The notes under the pieces were generated by a model. The model was not told the DNA's origin, did no database searches, and worked only from the letters and a program-made list of their open reading frames with translations. This document shows positions 24,629 through 30,621 of a stretch of 38,531 nucleotides of DNA, in pieces. Position 1 is the stretch's first letter. Every line of letters starts with the position of its first letter. A program made the position numbers and the translations under genes. Origin of the DNA: SVQP01 sp045658965 (GTDB taxonomy: Bacteria; Bacillota; Clostridia; Oscillospirales; CAG-272); contig JAZOVZ010000033.1 in the NCBI GenBank assembly GCA_045658965.1, positions 1-38,531 of the forward strand, written 5' to 3'.

Positions 24629-25128
24629 TGGCATATCCGCAAAATCCGCCCTATCAGATGGGCATGCAGCAGCCTTATTATCCGCAATCGCAGCCTATGC
24701 CCGATCAGCTTGCACAGCTGAGGCAGCAGCAGAACGCACCTTATCAGTTTGGCATGCAGCAGCCGATGCAGATGGGCGTGCAGCAGGCACAGGCAATGCC
24801 CGCGCCCATGCAGACGCAGCCGTCCACGTCTCCGCTCTGGGTGCAGGGTGAGGCGGGGGCAAAGGCTTTCCCCGTAGCGCCCGGAAACACCGTGATTTTG
24901 ATGGACGTGGAAAACAGCACCTTTTACCTAAAGAGCGTTGACGCGTCCGGCATACCCGCAATGAGGACGTTCGATTACAAAGAGCGCACAGCAGCGCAGA
25001 ATCCACCCATACAGGCGGCGCAGATGCCGCAGGGGGATTATGTCACTCGTGATGAGTTTAACGCCCTACGGGGCAAAATTGAGGCTCTGATGCAGCCTGC
25101 GCCCACGACCGTAACAAAGGAGGAGTAG
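24628..25128 (+). CDS. Gln/Pro/Met-rich protein (cassette gene 2)
   Basis: 166 residues; ATG 24628 overlaps the previous stop and has AAGGAGG at 24611-24617. Residues 1-70 are low complexity with repeated (Y/M)Q(M/F)GMQQP units (YQMGMQQPYYP, YQFGMQQPMQMGVQQ). A folded-looking middle follows (AFPVAPGNTVILMDVENSTF, YLKSVDASGIPAMRTFDY), then a helical end. The middle block recurs in Clostridia phage proteins I remember. Probably a secreted, adhesive or virion-surface protein; unproven. Confidence 0.6.
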   Translation: MAYPQNPPYQMGMQQPYYPQSQPMPDQLAQLRQQQNAPYQFGMQQPMQMGVQQAQAMPAPMQTQPSTSPLWVQGEAGAKAFPVAPGNTVILMDVENSTFYLKSVDASGIPAMRTFDYKERTAAQNPPIQAAQMPQGDYVTRDEFNALRGKIEALMQPAPTTVTKEE

Positions 25129-25131
25129 TAA

Positions 25132-25329
25132 ATGCCCAATCCCTTGTTTAATGCATTCCAATCGCAGCAGCCCGATTTCCAGACGCAGCTCCAGCAGTTT
25201 AAGGCGCAGTTCGGGCAGGGCGCAGACCCCGCGCAGATTCTGCAACAGATGATGCAGCGCGGACAGATTACGCAGGAGCAGTTAAACGCTGCTTACATGC
25301 AGGCGCAGCAGTTTATGCCGCGCAGATAA
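25132..25329 (+). CDS. Gln-rich small protein (cassette gene 3)
   Basis: 65 residues, with AAAGGAGGAG before ATG 25132. It is glutamine-rich and helical (FQSQQPDFQTQLQQFKAQFG, ILQQMMQRGQITQEQLN) and ends FMPRR. It is likely a partner of the Gln-rich protein before it, three bases upstream. Confidence 0.6.
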   Translation: MPNPLFNAFQSQQPDFQTQLQQFKAQFGQGADPAQILQQMMQRGQITQEQLNAAYMQAQQFMPRR

Positions 25330-25339
25330 CCATTGAGCA

Positions 25340-25357
25340 AAAACGTGGCCACGTTTT
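25340..25357. repeat. Perfect 18-bp palindrome
   Basis: AAAACGTGGCCACGTTTT in the 73-bp gap between cassette genes 3 and 4. No T-run follows, so it is more likely a protein-binding site or an mRNA-processing hairpin than a terminator. Confidence 0.6.
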
Positions 25358-25402
25358 GCATAGCAACCTGTTTACCAACGACGTAATAAAAGGAGTGATT
25401 TT

Positions 25403-26134
25403 ATGTCTTTGAACACTGATACCACGATGCAGGTCGTCCCTGCCTACGGCGGCGGTTACGGCAACAACGGCGGTATGTTCGGCAACGACTGGGCGTGGAT
25501 CGTCCTGTTCATCCTCTTTGGCGGCTGGGGACGCGGTTTTGGCGGCGCCGGCGGCTTTGGCGGCATGGGCGGCGGCTGCGGCGCACCGTGTGCCACTCAG
25601 GCTGATGTCCGCGCGGCGGTGGACCAGCAGACCTTGATTTCTAAGCTCGATCAGCAGACCTACGGCCTTGCGGATTCTACCTACGCGCTGAACAACACCA
25701 TCAACAACGGCTTCCACGGCGTGGATAATGCGCTCTGCGGCATCGGCCATCAGATCAGCGACTGCTGCTGCGCCACCCAGCGCGCCATCGATGGCGTACG
25801 CTACGACGCCGCACAGCAGGCATGCGAGACCCGTAACCTGATCCAGTCCACCACCCGTGACATCACCGACAACGCCAACGCCAACACCCGTGCCATCCTT
25901 GATTTCCTCGTCCAGTCCAAGCTGGCCGACAAGGATGCCCGCATTGCGGCGCTGGAAGGTCAGGTCGCCCGCGCCGAGCAGAATGGGGTGCTGCGTGCCG
26001 CCATCGATGCCAGCACTGCGGAGATCATCCGCCGCACCGGCAACGATTGCCCCGTGCAGCCTCCCTGCAGCTGGACGCACGGTGGCTACGGCGGTTGCGG
26101 CCAGGGCTGCAACGGTTACGGCTTTGCAGCGTAA
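25403..26134 (+). CDS. Gly/Cys-rich membrane-anchored protein (cassette gene 4)
   Basis: 243 residues behind AAAAGGAGTG. A Gly/Asn-rich start leads to one hydrophobic helix (DWAWIVLFILFGGWGRGFGG, residues 29-48). A cysteine-containing loop follows (GGGCGAPCATQ), then a long helical region with DCCCATQRAIDGVRYDAAQQ and an Ala-rich coiled coil. The end is CPVQPPCSWTHGGYGGCGQG. I recall such proteins from many Clostridia prophages, all uncharacterised. Codon use is strongly biased to C-ending codons, as in the capsid gene, suggesting high expression. Confidence 0.65.
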   Translation: MSLNTDTTMQVVPAYGGGYGNNGGMFGNDWAWIVLFILFGGWGRGFGGAGGFGGMGGGCGAPCATQADVRAAVDQQTLISKLDQQTYGLADSTYALNNTINNGFHGVDNALCGIGHQISDCCCATQRAIDGVRYDAAQQACETRNLIQSTTRDITDNANANTRAILDFLVQSKLADKDARIAALEGQVARAEQNGVLRAAIDASTAEIIRRTGNDCPVQPPCSWTHGGYGGCGQGCNGYGFAA

Positions 26135-26138
26135 CGAC

Positions 26139-26211
26139 TTCCCCTCTGTGGGGATGGATGGCATAAGCCATTAACGACGCAGAGGGGGCGACTGCCGGAG
26201 CGGCGGCCGCC
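26139..26211 (+). other. Structured leader upstream of cassette gene 5
   Basis: The 103-bp gap holds nested pairings: CCCCTCTG (26141-26148) with CAGAGGGG (26180-26187), an inner hairpin ATGGC-ATAA-GCCAT (26158-26171) and a GC-rich GGGCG/CGCCC pair (26186-26190 with 26207-26211). No U-run follows. It could be an mRNA stabiliser or processing element between highly expressed genes. Confidence 0.4.
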
Positions 26212-26237
26212 CTCCTGCATAAAGGAGTGTGATTTTT

Positions 26238-26660
26238 ATGGCAACTGATATTACAAACGTCGCCCTTCAGACCGTAGCGTCCCAGGCAAACGTGCTCTTT
26301 GCCGAGACGCCTGTGCGTGATTGCCGTGGGCAGATCGTTCACCGCGAGGGCAGCGGCATCGTCACCCTGCGCGGAGCACCTAACGGCGCACGCTACAAAG
26401 TCAGCTTTGGCGCAAATGTAGCGATTCCCACCGGCGGCACCGTTGGTCCGATCTCCCTCGCAATCACCATCGACGGTGAGCCGCTGGGCAGCGCAACGAT
26501 GATCGTCACGCCTACGGTTGTAGATGCGTTCTTCAACGTTTTCGGTGCGGTTTTCATCGCCGTGCCGTGCAGCTGCTGCGTGACTATTGCTGTGCGCAAT
26601 ACCACCGCAACCGCCGTCGATGTGACCAACGCCAACCTGATTGTTGAGCGTGTGGCGTAG
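26238..26660 (+). CDS. Beta-rich protein (cassette gene 5)
   Basis: 140 residues from ATG 26238 behind AAAGGAGTG. It is almost entirely beta strands: NVALQTVASQANVLFAETPV, GSGIVTLRGAPNGARYKVSF, then NLIVERVA at the end. It is a conserved-looking jelly-roll or Ig-type fold that I have seen repeated in gut Firmicutes prophages, with the motif HREGSGIVTLRG. A CSCC segment could make disulfides or bind metal. It may be a surface or virion-decoration protein; unproven. Confidence 0.6.
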   Translation: MATDITNVALQTVASQANVLFAETPVRDCRGQIVHREGSGIVTLRGAPNGARYKVSFGANVAIPTGGTVGPISLAITIDGEPLGSATMIVTPTVVDAFFNVFGAVFIAVPCSCCVTIAVRNTTATAVDVTNANLIVERVA

Positions 26661-26679
26661 AAAGGAGCGTGATTGTATA

Positions 26680-27099
26680 ATGATGGATATGAAGGCATTG
26701 AAAGACATGCTCTGCAAGGAGCTTAAGCAGTATGAAGCCCGTACAAAGCTTAACCTTGCAGATCTCGACGCCGTGCACAAGTTGACCGACACGATCAAGA
26801 ACATCGACAAGATCGAGATGCTTGAAGATGACGGCGAAATGGATGAGTACAGCGAGGCTCGTTATTCCCGCCGTGGTGGGTATGCTTACGACGATGGCGG
26901 CAATAGCTATGCACGCCGCGGCAGGCATTATGTGCGCGGGCATTACTCCCGTGATGGAGGCATGTACAGTCAGGATGGGTACAGCCGTGACGGCAGCTCT
27001 GAGCGCGTGATGGACATGATGCGCGATATGATGGAGGATGCCTCCCCGGAGGAACGCAAAACCATCGAGCGCATGATGCAGGCCGCCCGCAACGGCTAA
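26680..27099 (+). CDS. Arg/Tyr/Gly-rich protein (cassette gene 6)
   Basis: 139 residues. A helical start (MKALKDMLCKELKQYEARTK) and LTDTIKNIDKIEMLED lead to an Arg/Tyr/Ser/Gly-rich repeat zone (YSRRGGYAYDDGGNSYARRG). A helical Met-rich end follows (VMDMMRDMMEDASPEERKTI). A family of this shape is common near the ends of Clostridia prophages. The helix-disorder-helix layout suggests a scaffold or adhesin. Its stop lies directly before the bidirectional terminator. Confidence 0.65.
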   Translation: MMDMKALKDMLCKELKQYEARTKLNLADLDAVHKLTDTIKNIDKIEMLEDDGEMDEYSEARYSRRGGYAYDDGGNSYARRGRHYVRGHYSRDGGMYSQDGYSRDGSSERVMDMMRDMMEDASPEERKTIERMMQAARNG

Positions 27100-27100
27100 A

Positions 27101-27137
27101 CATGAAAAAGCACCGGAATTTCCGGTGCTTTTTCATG
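27101..27137. terminator. Bidirectional terminator after the cassette
   Basis: CATGAAAAAGCACCGGAA and TTCCGGTGCTTTTTCATG form a perfect 18-bp stem with a 1-nt loop; the stem gives a T-run in either direction. It separates the rightward cassette from the leftward integrase. Confidence 0.9.
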
Positions 27138-27138
27138 T

Positions 27139-27157
27139 GGGTTCAAAAGTGGGTTCA
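27139..27157. repeat. Integrase arm-type sites, left pair
   Basis: GGGTTCA at 27139-27145 and 27151-27157, in the same orientation as the right pair at 27338-27355. They flank the core site, as expected of arm sites for a tyrosine integrase. Confidence 0.55.
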
Positions 27158-27176
27158 GACCAATTTCACAACAAAA

Positions 27177-27204
27177 GAAAAGCCCCTGATTTCAGGGGCT
27201 TTTC
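27177..27204. terminator. Second bidirectional hairpin before attP
   Basis: GAAAAGCCCCTGA pairs perfectly with TCAGGGGCTTTTC around a TT loop. It carries a T-run on either strand and lies just left of the attP core. Confidence 0.85.
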
Positions 27205-27206
27205 AA

Positions 27207-27233
27207 TGGAGCTGATGACCGGATTTGAACCGA
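27207..27233 (-). other. attP core resembling a tRNA 3' end
   Basis: Read on the minus strand this is CGGTTCAAATCCGG (a T-arm with TTCAAAT loop) followed by TCATCAGCTCCA. That gives a 7-nt acceptor strand CATCAGC, discriminator T and CCA. The rest of the tRNA is absent. Such a fragment beside an integrase gene is the usual attP signature: integration restores the host tRNA. The acceptor strand would suit a tRNA-Thr, from memory and not checked. Confidence 0.75.
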
Positions 27234-27337
27234 TTTTATTTGTTTTGAAAGATGCGCATATCTCTCGGAAACACCTAAAAATGCATGTTATTCGCAACTT
27301 GTTTGTTTTCTTTGTTTGCTTCGTTTTACACTGCGGC

Positions 27338-27355
27338 GGGTTCAAATCGGGTTCA
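27338..27355. repeat. Integrase arm-type sites, right pair
   Basis: GGGTTCA at 27338-27344 and 27349-27355, overlapping the last codons of the integrase gene. See the left pair. Confidence 0.5.
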
Positions 27356-28463
27356 GAATTTCGCCTATAACGACATTGAGCATGGCGGCGGTCCGCTCTC
27401 TGTTGCCCTGCACTTCGTGCCCATAAATACCGCGCGTGTCCATGTTTTTCCCGTGGCCAACCATTGGCTTGAGCAGTGCATCGGGGACATCCGCGGACAG
27501 GCTGATCATGGTGTGGCGAAGTTCATAAAGGCTGCAAGGGGTTATTCCCTGCGACGCGCAGAACCGTTTCCATGCAAGGTATGCGTCTCTCTCCCACACA
27601 ACATTGCCGCCGGTGTTGGGGAATACATAAGGCGAAATAATGCCGAGACGACGCATGTGCACACGCTGATCGGCAAGCACTTGCCGCGCCGCTGTGGGCA
27701 AAAGAAATGTGCGTCGGGCGTTCTTATTTTTGCCGTCTGTAATCTCACGGCGGACGTTCACGCTGCGGCTGATTGTGATCATGCCGTCGGGCTTAATGTC
27801 CTCGTGCTTTAGGGCGTATAGCTCACCGGGTCGCAAGCCGGTGAGAACCTGAAAACGCCATGCATACAAATAGTGCGGAATGTGATCTGTGAGCGGTTCA
27901 GAAAACAGGCGCTCAATGTCTGAGGGCTGGAGGATCTTCCGCTCTCCAACCGGCGCTGTATCAGGAATCTTGATGGTGCGCATGGAGCGAAGCTCAAGGT
28001 CGTTCAGCTCGCAGTAAGATCGGAAGGCAGTGAGAGTACCGCGGATGTTTTTGAGGCTCTTTGCGCTGAGTGGCTTTCCTGCCTTGACGGATGCCGCATA
28101 GGGGAGGTCGATGCAGTTCTGCCAGTCGATGGGCTTGATGTCCTCCATGCGCTTGTATTCAAGATATGGCAGGATGTAGAGCCGTCCGTACTGCTTGTTG
28201 TGCAGATATGTTGTATTCTTTTCACCGCGCGTCTCAAGCTCATGCTGGATGAATGCTTCCCATACGGTGGAAAATTTAGCGGTACTGTTGATAATACCGG
28301 CCTCAAGCCAGTCGTCCGCCTTCTGCTCGGCCTCGCGCTTGCCCTTTCTGCCGGGGGTGGAGGAGTAAAACGCCTTGCGCACTCCGTCCTTTGTTACCTT
28401 AACGCTCCAACGATTGGATTTTTCCAGCCAGATCGCCTCTGCGAGACGTTGTTTTTTTGCCAT
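27342..28463 (-). CDS. int: Tyrosine site-specific integrase
   Basis: 373 residues; on the minus strand AAGGAGG precedes the ATG at 28463. An N-terminal arm-binding region (SNRWSVKVTKDGVRKAFYSS) and SAM-like core-binding domain (residues 63-160) precede the catalytic domain. It shows TGLRPGE (R211), a lysine near K247, YELRHT (R316), GHGKN (H337) and the nucleophile Y347 in RGIYGH. The usual first His of the HxxR box is Tyr (Y313), a variation I know from other members. It integrates and excises the phage at attP next to its 3' end. Confidence 0.93.
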   Translation of the reverse strand: MAKKQRLAEAIWLEKSNRWSVKVTKDGVRKAFYSSTPGRKGKREAEQKADDWLEAGIINSTAKFSTVWEAFIQHELETRGEKNTTYLHNKQYGRLYILPYLEYKRMEDIKPIDWQNCIDLPYAASVKAGKPLSAKSLKNIRGTLTAFRSYCELNDLELRSMRTIKIPDTAPVGERKILQPSDIERLFSEPLTDHIPHYLYAWRFQVLTGLRPGELYALKHEDIKPDGMITISRSVNVRREITDGKNKNARRTFLLPTAARQVLADQRVHMRRLGIISPYVFPNTGGNVVWERDAYLAWKRFCASQGITPCSLYELRHTMISLSADVPDALLKPMVGHGKNMDTRGIYGHEVQGNRERTAAMLNVVIGEILNPI

Positions 28464-28477
28464 TATAGTTAACCTCC

Positions 28478-28507
28478 TTGTATTTTTGCGGGCAGCTGTG
28501 CTATAAT
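28478..28507 (+). promoter_or_regulatory. Rightward promoter for a short RNA
   Basis: TTGTAT (28478-28483), an 18-bp spacer, and TATAAT (28502-28507) with TGC in front (extended -10). It reads rightward although both flanking genes are leftward. Confidence 0.6.
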
Positions 28508-28513
28508 GGGTAT

Positions 28514-28586
28514 AGCAAAGCTCACCCTGTCAGGTGCTTGCTGCTTTTTGCCTCGTCTGTGCTGCTTACACGGACGGGGCTTTTTT
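28514..28586 (+). ncRNA. Putative small RNA of about 75 nt
   Basis: It lies between a promoter (28478-28507) and an intrinsic terminator, with no start codon plus ribosome-binding site inside. A first hairpin pairs AAG.CACC (28518-28526) with GGTGCTT (28533-28539). The second is the terminator. It runs antisense to any leftward transcript passing from the HTH-membrane gene into the integrase leader, so it could control integrase expression. Confidence 0.5.
28550..28586 (+). terminator. Terminator of the small RNA
   Basis: GCCTCGTCTGTG (28550-28561) pairs with CACGGACGGGGC (28569-28580), with two G-U pairs, followed by TTTTTT. On the minus strand no U-run follows the stem, so it acts only rightward. 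Confidence 0.8.
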
Positions 28587-28588
28587 AT

Positions 28589-29101
28589 TTATAACAGCCA
28601 GTTAAACAGACCATGCCGGCTGCCGCCAACATAGTAGCGGAACCAGCCCACGCCACCGTGGGCAAAGTCGATGATGGAGAGAATGACCACGGCTGTGACC
28701 AGCATGATGAGCACGATCATATACGCGCGATTGCGCTTGTGCTGACGGGCGATCTCGGCATCCTTTTCGACGATGATCTTGTCGCGCTCTTGGATGCGCT
28801 CCTTGTGGTGCTCTTTGATCAGCGTGATGCGCTCCTCGTAATGATTGCGCTGATCCTCAAAGCGTTGGTCAAACACGCGCTGTGTAGCCGCGCGGCACAT
28901 ATCGCAATGAGACACCGATGGGGCTTCGTCGTCAAATTCTGTCAGGGCTTCGATCAGCGCCTCTAGGTTTTCGGCGCTGCCTGAGCTGCCATTGACAATG
29001 CGCGAGATGGTTGCGGAAGAAACGCCGCTGCGCTTGGCAAGGTCGGCGTAGGCCATGCCTGAGCGCTGCAGCAGGGTTAAAAACTTGCTTCTGAGTGGCA
29101 T
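28589..29101 (-). CDS. HTH protein with C-terminal membrane anchor
   Basis: 170 residues. Residues 3-57 form an XRE-type HTH (MAYADLAKRSGVSSATISRI). A CDMC pair sits at 66-69. A charged coiled coil spans about 78-122 (RITLIKEHHKERIQERDKII). One transmembrane helix follows near 126-146, then a short tail. This looks like a membrane-tethered regulator. Upstream lie three GTTTCA/TGAAAC inverted repeats that it may bind. Its ribosome-binding site is weak (GGAAAAGAGAG). Confidence 0.75.
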   Translation of the reverse strand: MPLRSKFLTLLQRSGMAYADLAKRSGVSSATISRIVNGSSGSAENLEALIEALTEFDDEAPSVSHCDMCRAATQRVFDQRFEDQRNHYEERITLIKEHHKERIQERDKIIVEKDAEIARQHKRNRAYMIVLIMLVTAVVILSIIDFAHGGVGWFRYYVGGSRHGLFNWLL

Positions 29102-29121
29102 TTGGCTCTCTTTTCCGACGG

Positions 29122-29139
29122 CGTTTCAAAAATGAAACG
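29122..29139. promoter_or_regulatory. Operator O1
   Basis: CGTTTCA-AAAA-TGAAACG, a perfect 7-bp inverted repeat just upstream of the HTH-membrane gene. A second site (29144-29157, TTTCA-AAAA-TGAAA) follows at a 21-bp centre-to-centre distance, two helical turns. Confidence 0.7.
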
Positions 29140-29143
29140 AATA

Positions 29144-29157
29144 TTTCAAAAATGAAA
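29144..29157. promoter_or_regulatory. Operator O2
   Basis: TTTCAAAAATGAAA, matching the core of O1 at 29122-29139. Confidence 0.65.
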
Positions 29158-29178
29158 CGGTCTTTTTTGTTTTGGTTG

Positions 29179-29207
29179 TTGTTGAAACGATGTTTCCAGC
29201 TTATGAT
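29179..29207 (+). promoter_or_regulatory. Promoter with operator O3 in its spacer
   Basis: TTGTTG (29179-29184), 17 bp, TATGAT (29202-29207). GAAAC-GAT-GTTTC (29184-29196) fills the spacer, so a bound regulator would block it. It drives the 41-residue gene at 29242. Confidence 0.6.
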
Positions 29208-29241
29208 TCAGCCATACCCTACCACAAAGGAGGCGGCAAAT

Positions 29242-29367
29242 ATGAGTGAAGTTGAAAGCCTGATCGAACGGATCCTCTCCCACCTCAAGCACATGCACCC
29301 AGGCGAACTGCGGCGCATCCTGCGCATGGTGGAGCGTGAGCGTTTTAAGCAGATGGAAAGATTTTAG
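29242..29367 (+). CDS. Microprotein, 41 aa
   Basis: ATG 29242 behind AAAGGAGGCGGC. The product opens MSEVESLIERILSHLK and continues HPGELRRILRMVERERFKQ: two amphipathic helices with a Pro turn. It is visibly like the 40-residue product at 30114 and the C-terminal tail of the XRE repressor at 30233. It is divergent from the HTH-membrane gene and shares its control region. Confidence 0.65.
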   Translation: MSEVESLIERILSHLKHMHPGELRRILRMVERERFKQMERF

Positions 29368-29371
29368 TGGG

Positions 29372-29395
29372 TGTGGCTACTTCGAGTAGACCACA
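29372..29395. terminator. Possible hairpin between convergent genes
   Basis: TGTGGCTACT and AGTAG-A-CCACA pair around TCG, with one bulged A. No clear U-run on either strand, so terminator function is doubtful. It lies over the stop of the leftward HIRAN-like gene. Confidence 0.3.
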
Positions 29396-30006
29396 TACAC
29401 GTCTGCGCGATAGATTTTGCGCGTGTCATCATCGGGAACAAAGCACTCCACATCTAAGCGAGAATATTCGATGTGGGGAAGAAGACTGAGGAACATTTCC
29501 ACCTCATGGGCGGCGATAAAGCCGATCTGCATGCCGTTGGCCAGAACTCGCACGGCGGTTTCGGAGTCATGCTCGCAGGGGACGAATGTTACCTCAGGAT
29601 GATCTTCGATGGCAATGGCATCGTGTAAGGCCTTAAGGTATTTTTGACGGGAAGATCCGTCGTCGTTGGTAAAGGTGACGCCCTTGATCGTGAAATAAGT
29701 AGCAGCGTGGTGCTGTTCCCATTCCTTGCGCTGCTGCAAGCGTTCCTGCTGAACAGCACGTTCCTTCTCTGCTTTCCGAATGGTCAATGCTTGTTTGTAT
29801 CTTGCTCTGCGTTCTTCGTGTACAATGAACGAAATGACAGTACCAAAGAAGCTTACAATGCAAATCAAAACCGAAAGATAAAACAGAGTGAGGAATACAG
29901 CCAATACAGCGATGACCAACCAGGCAATACTCATCAGGAAGATGATACCCCATACAATGGTTGCCGTTGAAAAACGATCAGGCTTATGTAATTTGGGCGA
30001 TGACAC
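29377..30006 (-). CDS. Membrane protein with HIRAN-like domain
   Basis: 209 residues from GTG 30006, with AAAGGAG upstream on the minus strand. Two transmembrane helices (about residues 14-40 and 42-62) are followed by a charged coiled coil (YKQALTIRKAEKERAVQQER). The cytoplasmic domain (from about residue 103) contains YFTIKGVTFTNDDGSSRQKY, TAVRVLANGMQIGFIAAHEV and DVYVVYSK. The pattern GVTFxNDDGSSRQ and NGxxIGFIxAxxV is that of HIRAN domains, which bind DNA ends in other proteins. Membrane-anchored HIRAN is known to me only as an unstudied Firmicutes form. It may act in superinfection exclusion; that is inference. Confidence 0.65.
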   Translation of the reverse strand: MSSPKLHKPDRFSTATIVWGIIFLMSIAWLVIAVLAVFLTLFYLSVLICIVSFFGTVISFIVHEERRARYKQALTIRKAEKERAVQQERLQQRKEWEQHHAATYFTIKGVTFTNDDGSSRQKYLKALHDAIAIEDHPEVTFVPCEHDSETAVRVLANGMQIGFIAAHEVEMFLSLLPHIEYSRLDVECFVPDDDTRKIYRADVYVVYSK

Positions 30007-30038
30007 TATGCTGCGCTCCTTTCCGTCGCATAAATTCC

Positions 30039-30049
30039 GAACAATGTTC
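30039..30049. promoter_or_regulatory. Inverted repeat GAAC-AAT-GTTC
   Basis: An 11-bp inverted repeat with the same arms as the site at 30059-30072 but a 3-bp centre. It lies on the side of the leftward HIRAN-like gene and could cover its promoter. Confidence 0.45.
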
Positions 30050-30052
30050 TCA

Positions 30053-30081
30053 TTGACAAGAACGCATGTTCTGCTTATAAT
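30053..30081 (+). promoter_or_regulatory. Consensus promoter for the 40-aa gene
   Basis: TTGACA (30053-30058), exactly 17 bp, TATAAT (30076-30081). Both boxes are perfect. Such a promoter would need a repressor to be silent in a lysogen. Confidence 0.85.
30059..30072. promoter_or_regulatory. LexA/DinR-like box in the promoter spacer
   Basis: AGAACGCATGTTCT fits GAAC-RNRY-GTTC, the core of the Gram-positive LexA (DinR) box, and fills the spacer of the promoter at 30053-30081. LexA binding would repress it and DNA damage would release it. The phage's own repressor could use the same palindrome instead. Confidence 0.6.
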
Positions 30082-30113
30082 TGCTTTATAGAGAAGCAGA
30101 GGGGGAAACAGAA

Positions 30114-30236
30114 ATGAAGGAAGATATGATTAAGGTTATCGTTGAGAAGCTGGGGAAGCTGTCGCCCGCCTACGTCCGCAAAGTGATGCTTTACGCAACC
30201 AGCCTGTTGAACATTCAGGAGGAACGCGCCGGTTAA
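30114..30236 (+). CDS. Microprotein, 40 aa, under a LexA-like site
   Basis: ATG 30114 behind GAGGGGG. The product opens MKEDMIKVIVEKLGKLSPAY and continues VRKVMLYATSLLNIQEERAG: helix, Pro turn, helix. It overlaps the end of the convergent XRE repressor gene by 4 bases. The helix-Pro-helix pattern resembles the repressor's own C-terminal segment (LMRILADMPDELLDKMLEYL), so it could bind and disable the repressor. That role is a hypothesis from sequence look and promoter design. Confidence 0.7.
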   Translation: MKEDMIKVIVEKLGKLSPAYVRKVMLYATSLLNIQEERAG

Positions 30237-30595
30237 CCGTTGTACTTACTCTCTAAATATTCCAACATCTTATCAAGAAGCTCGTCGGGCATATCCGCAA
30301 GGATCCGCATGAGCTTCTTTTTATTTTCGCTCTGGCCTTCCATGATGCGGTTGATCACATCAATGTCGCTCTCGTCCTGATCGATATACTTCGGCTCAAT
30401 GCCATTCTCCAGCCAGTTCTGAGATACGTGGAATTCGCGGCATATATCGACGATGGTTCTAGGAGATGGAGTTCGGCTTCCTGCTTCTATTAAGGTGATG
30501 TAATTGCGAGTCAGATTGATTCGTGCGGCAAATGCATCCTGCGTGAGGTTGAGTTCCCTGCGCAGATCCTTTATACGTTCGCCAATGGTGTTCAT
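30233..30595 (-). CDS. XRE-family repressor
   Basis: 120 residues. The HTH spans about 5-60 (ERIKDLRRELNLTQDAFAAR, LTRNYITLIEAGSRTPS) with the usual follow-on helix REFHVSQNWLENG. The C-terminal part (92-120, KKKLMRILADMPDELLDKML) is helical and probably dimerises it. There is no LexA-like peptidase domain, so it cannot self-cleave and would need another route to induction. A strong leftward promoter lies upstream, divergent from the rightward early promoter. Most likely the lysogeny repressor. Confidence 0.85.
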   Translation of the reverse strand: MNTIGERIKDLRRELNLTQDAFAARINLTRNYITLIEAGSRTPSPRTIVDICREFHVSQNWLENGIEPKYIDQDESDIDVINRIMEGQSENKKKLMRILADMPDELLDKMLEYLESKYNG

Positions 30596-30621
30596 TATAG
30601 CACCTCCTCTCTACAATTATG

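Noticed and set aside
27207..27233. A tRNA gene
   Set aside because: Only the 3' end is present; anticodon and D arms are missing, so it is read as attP.
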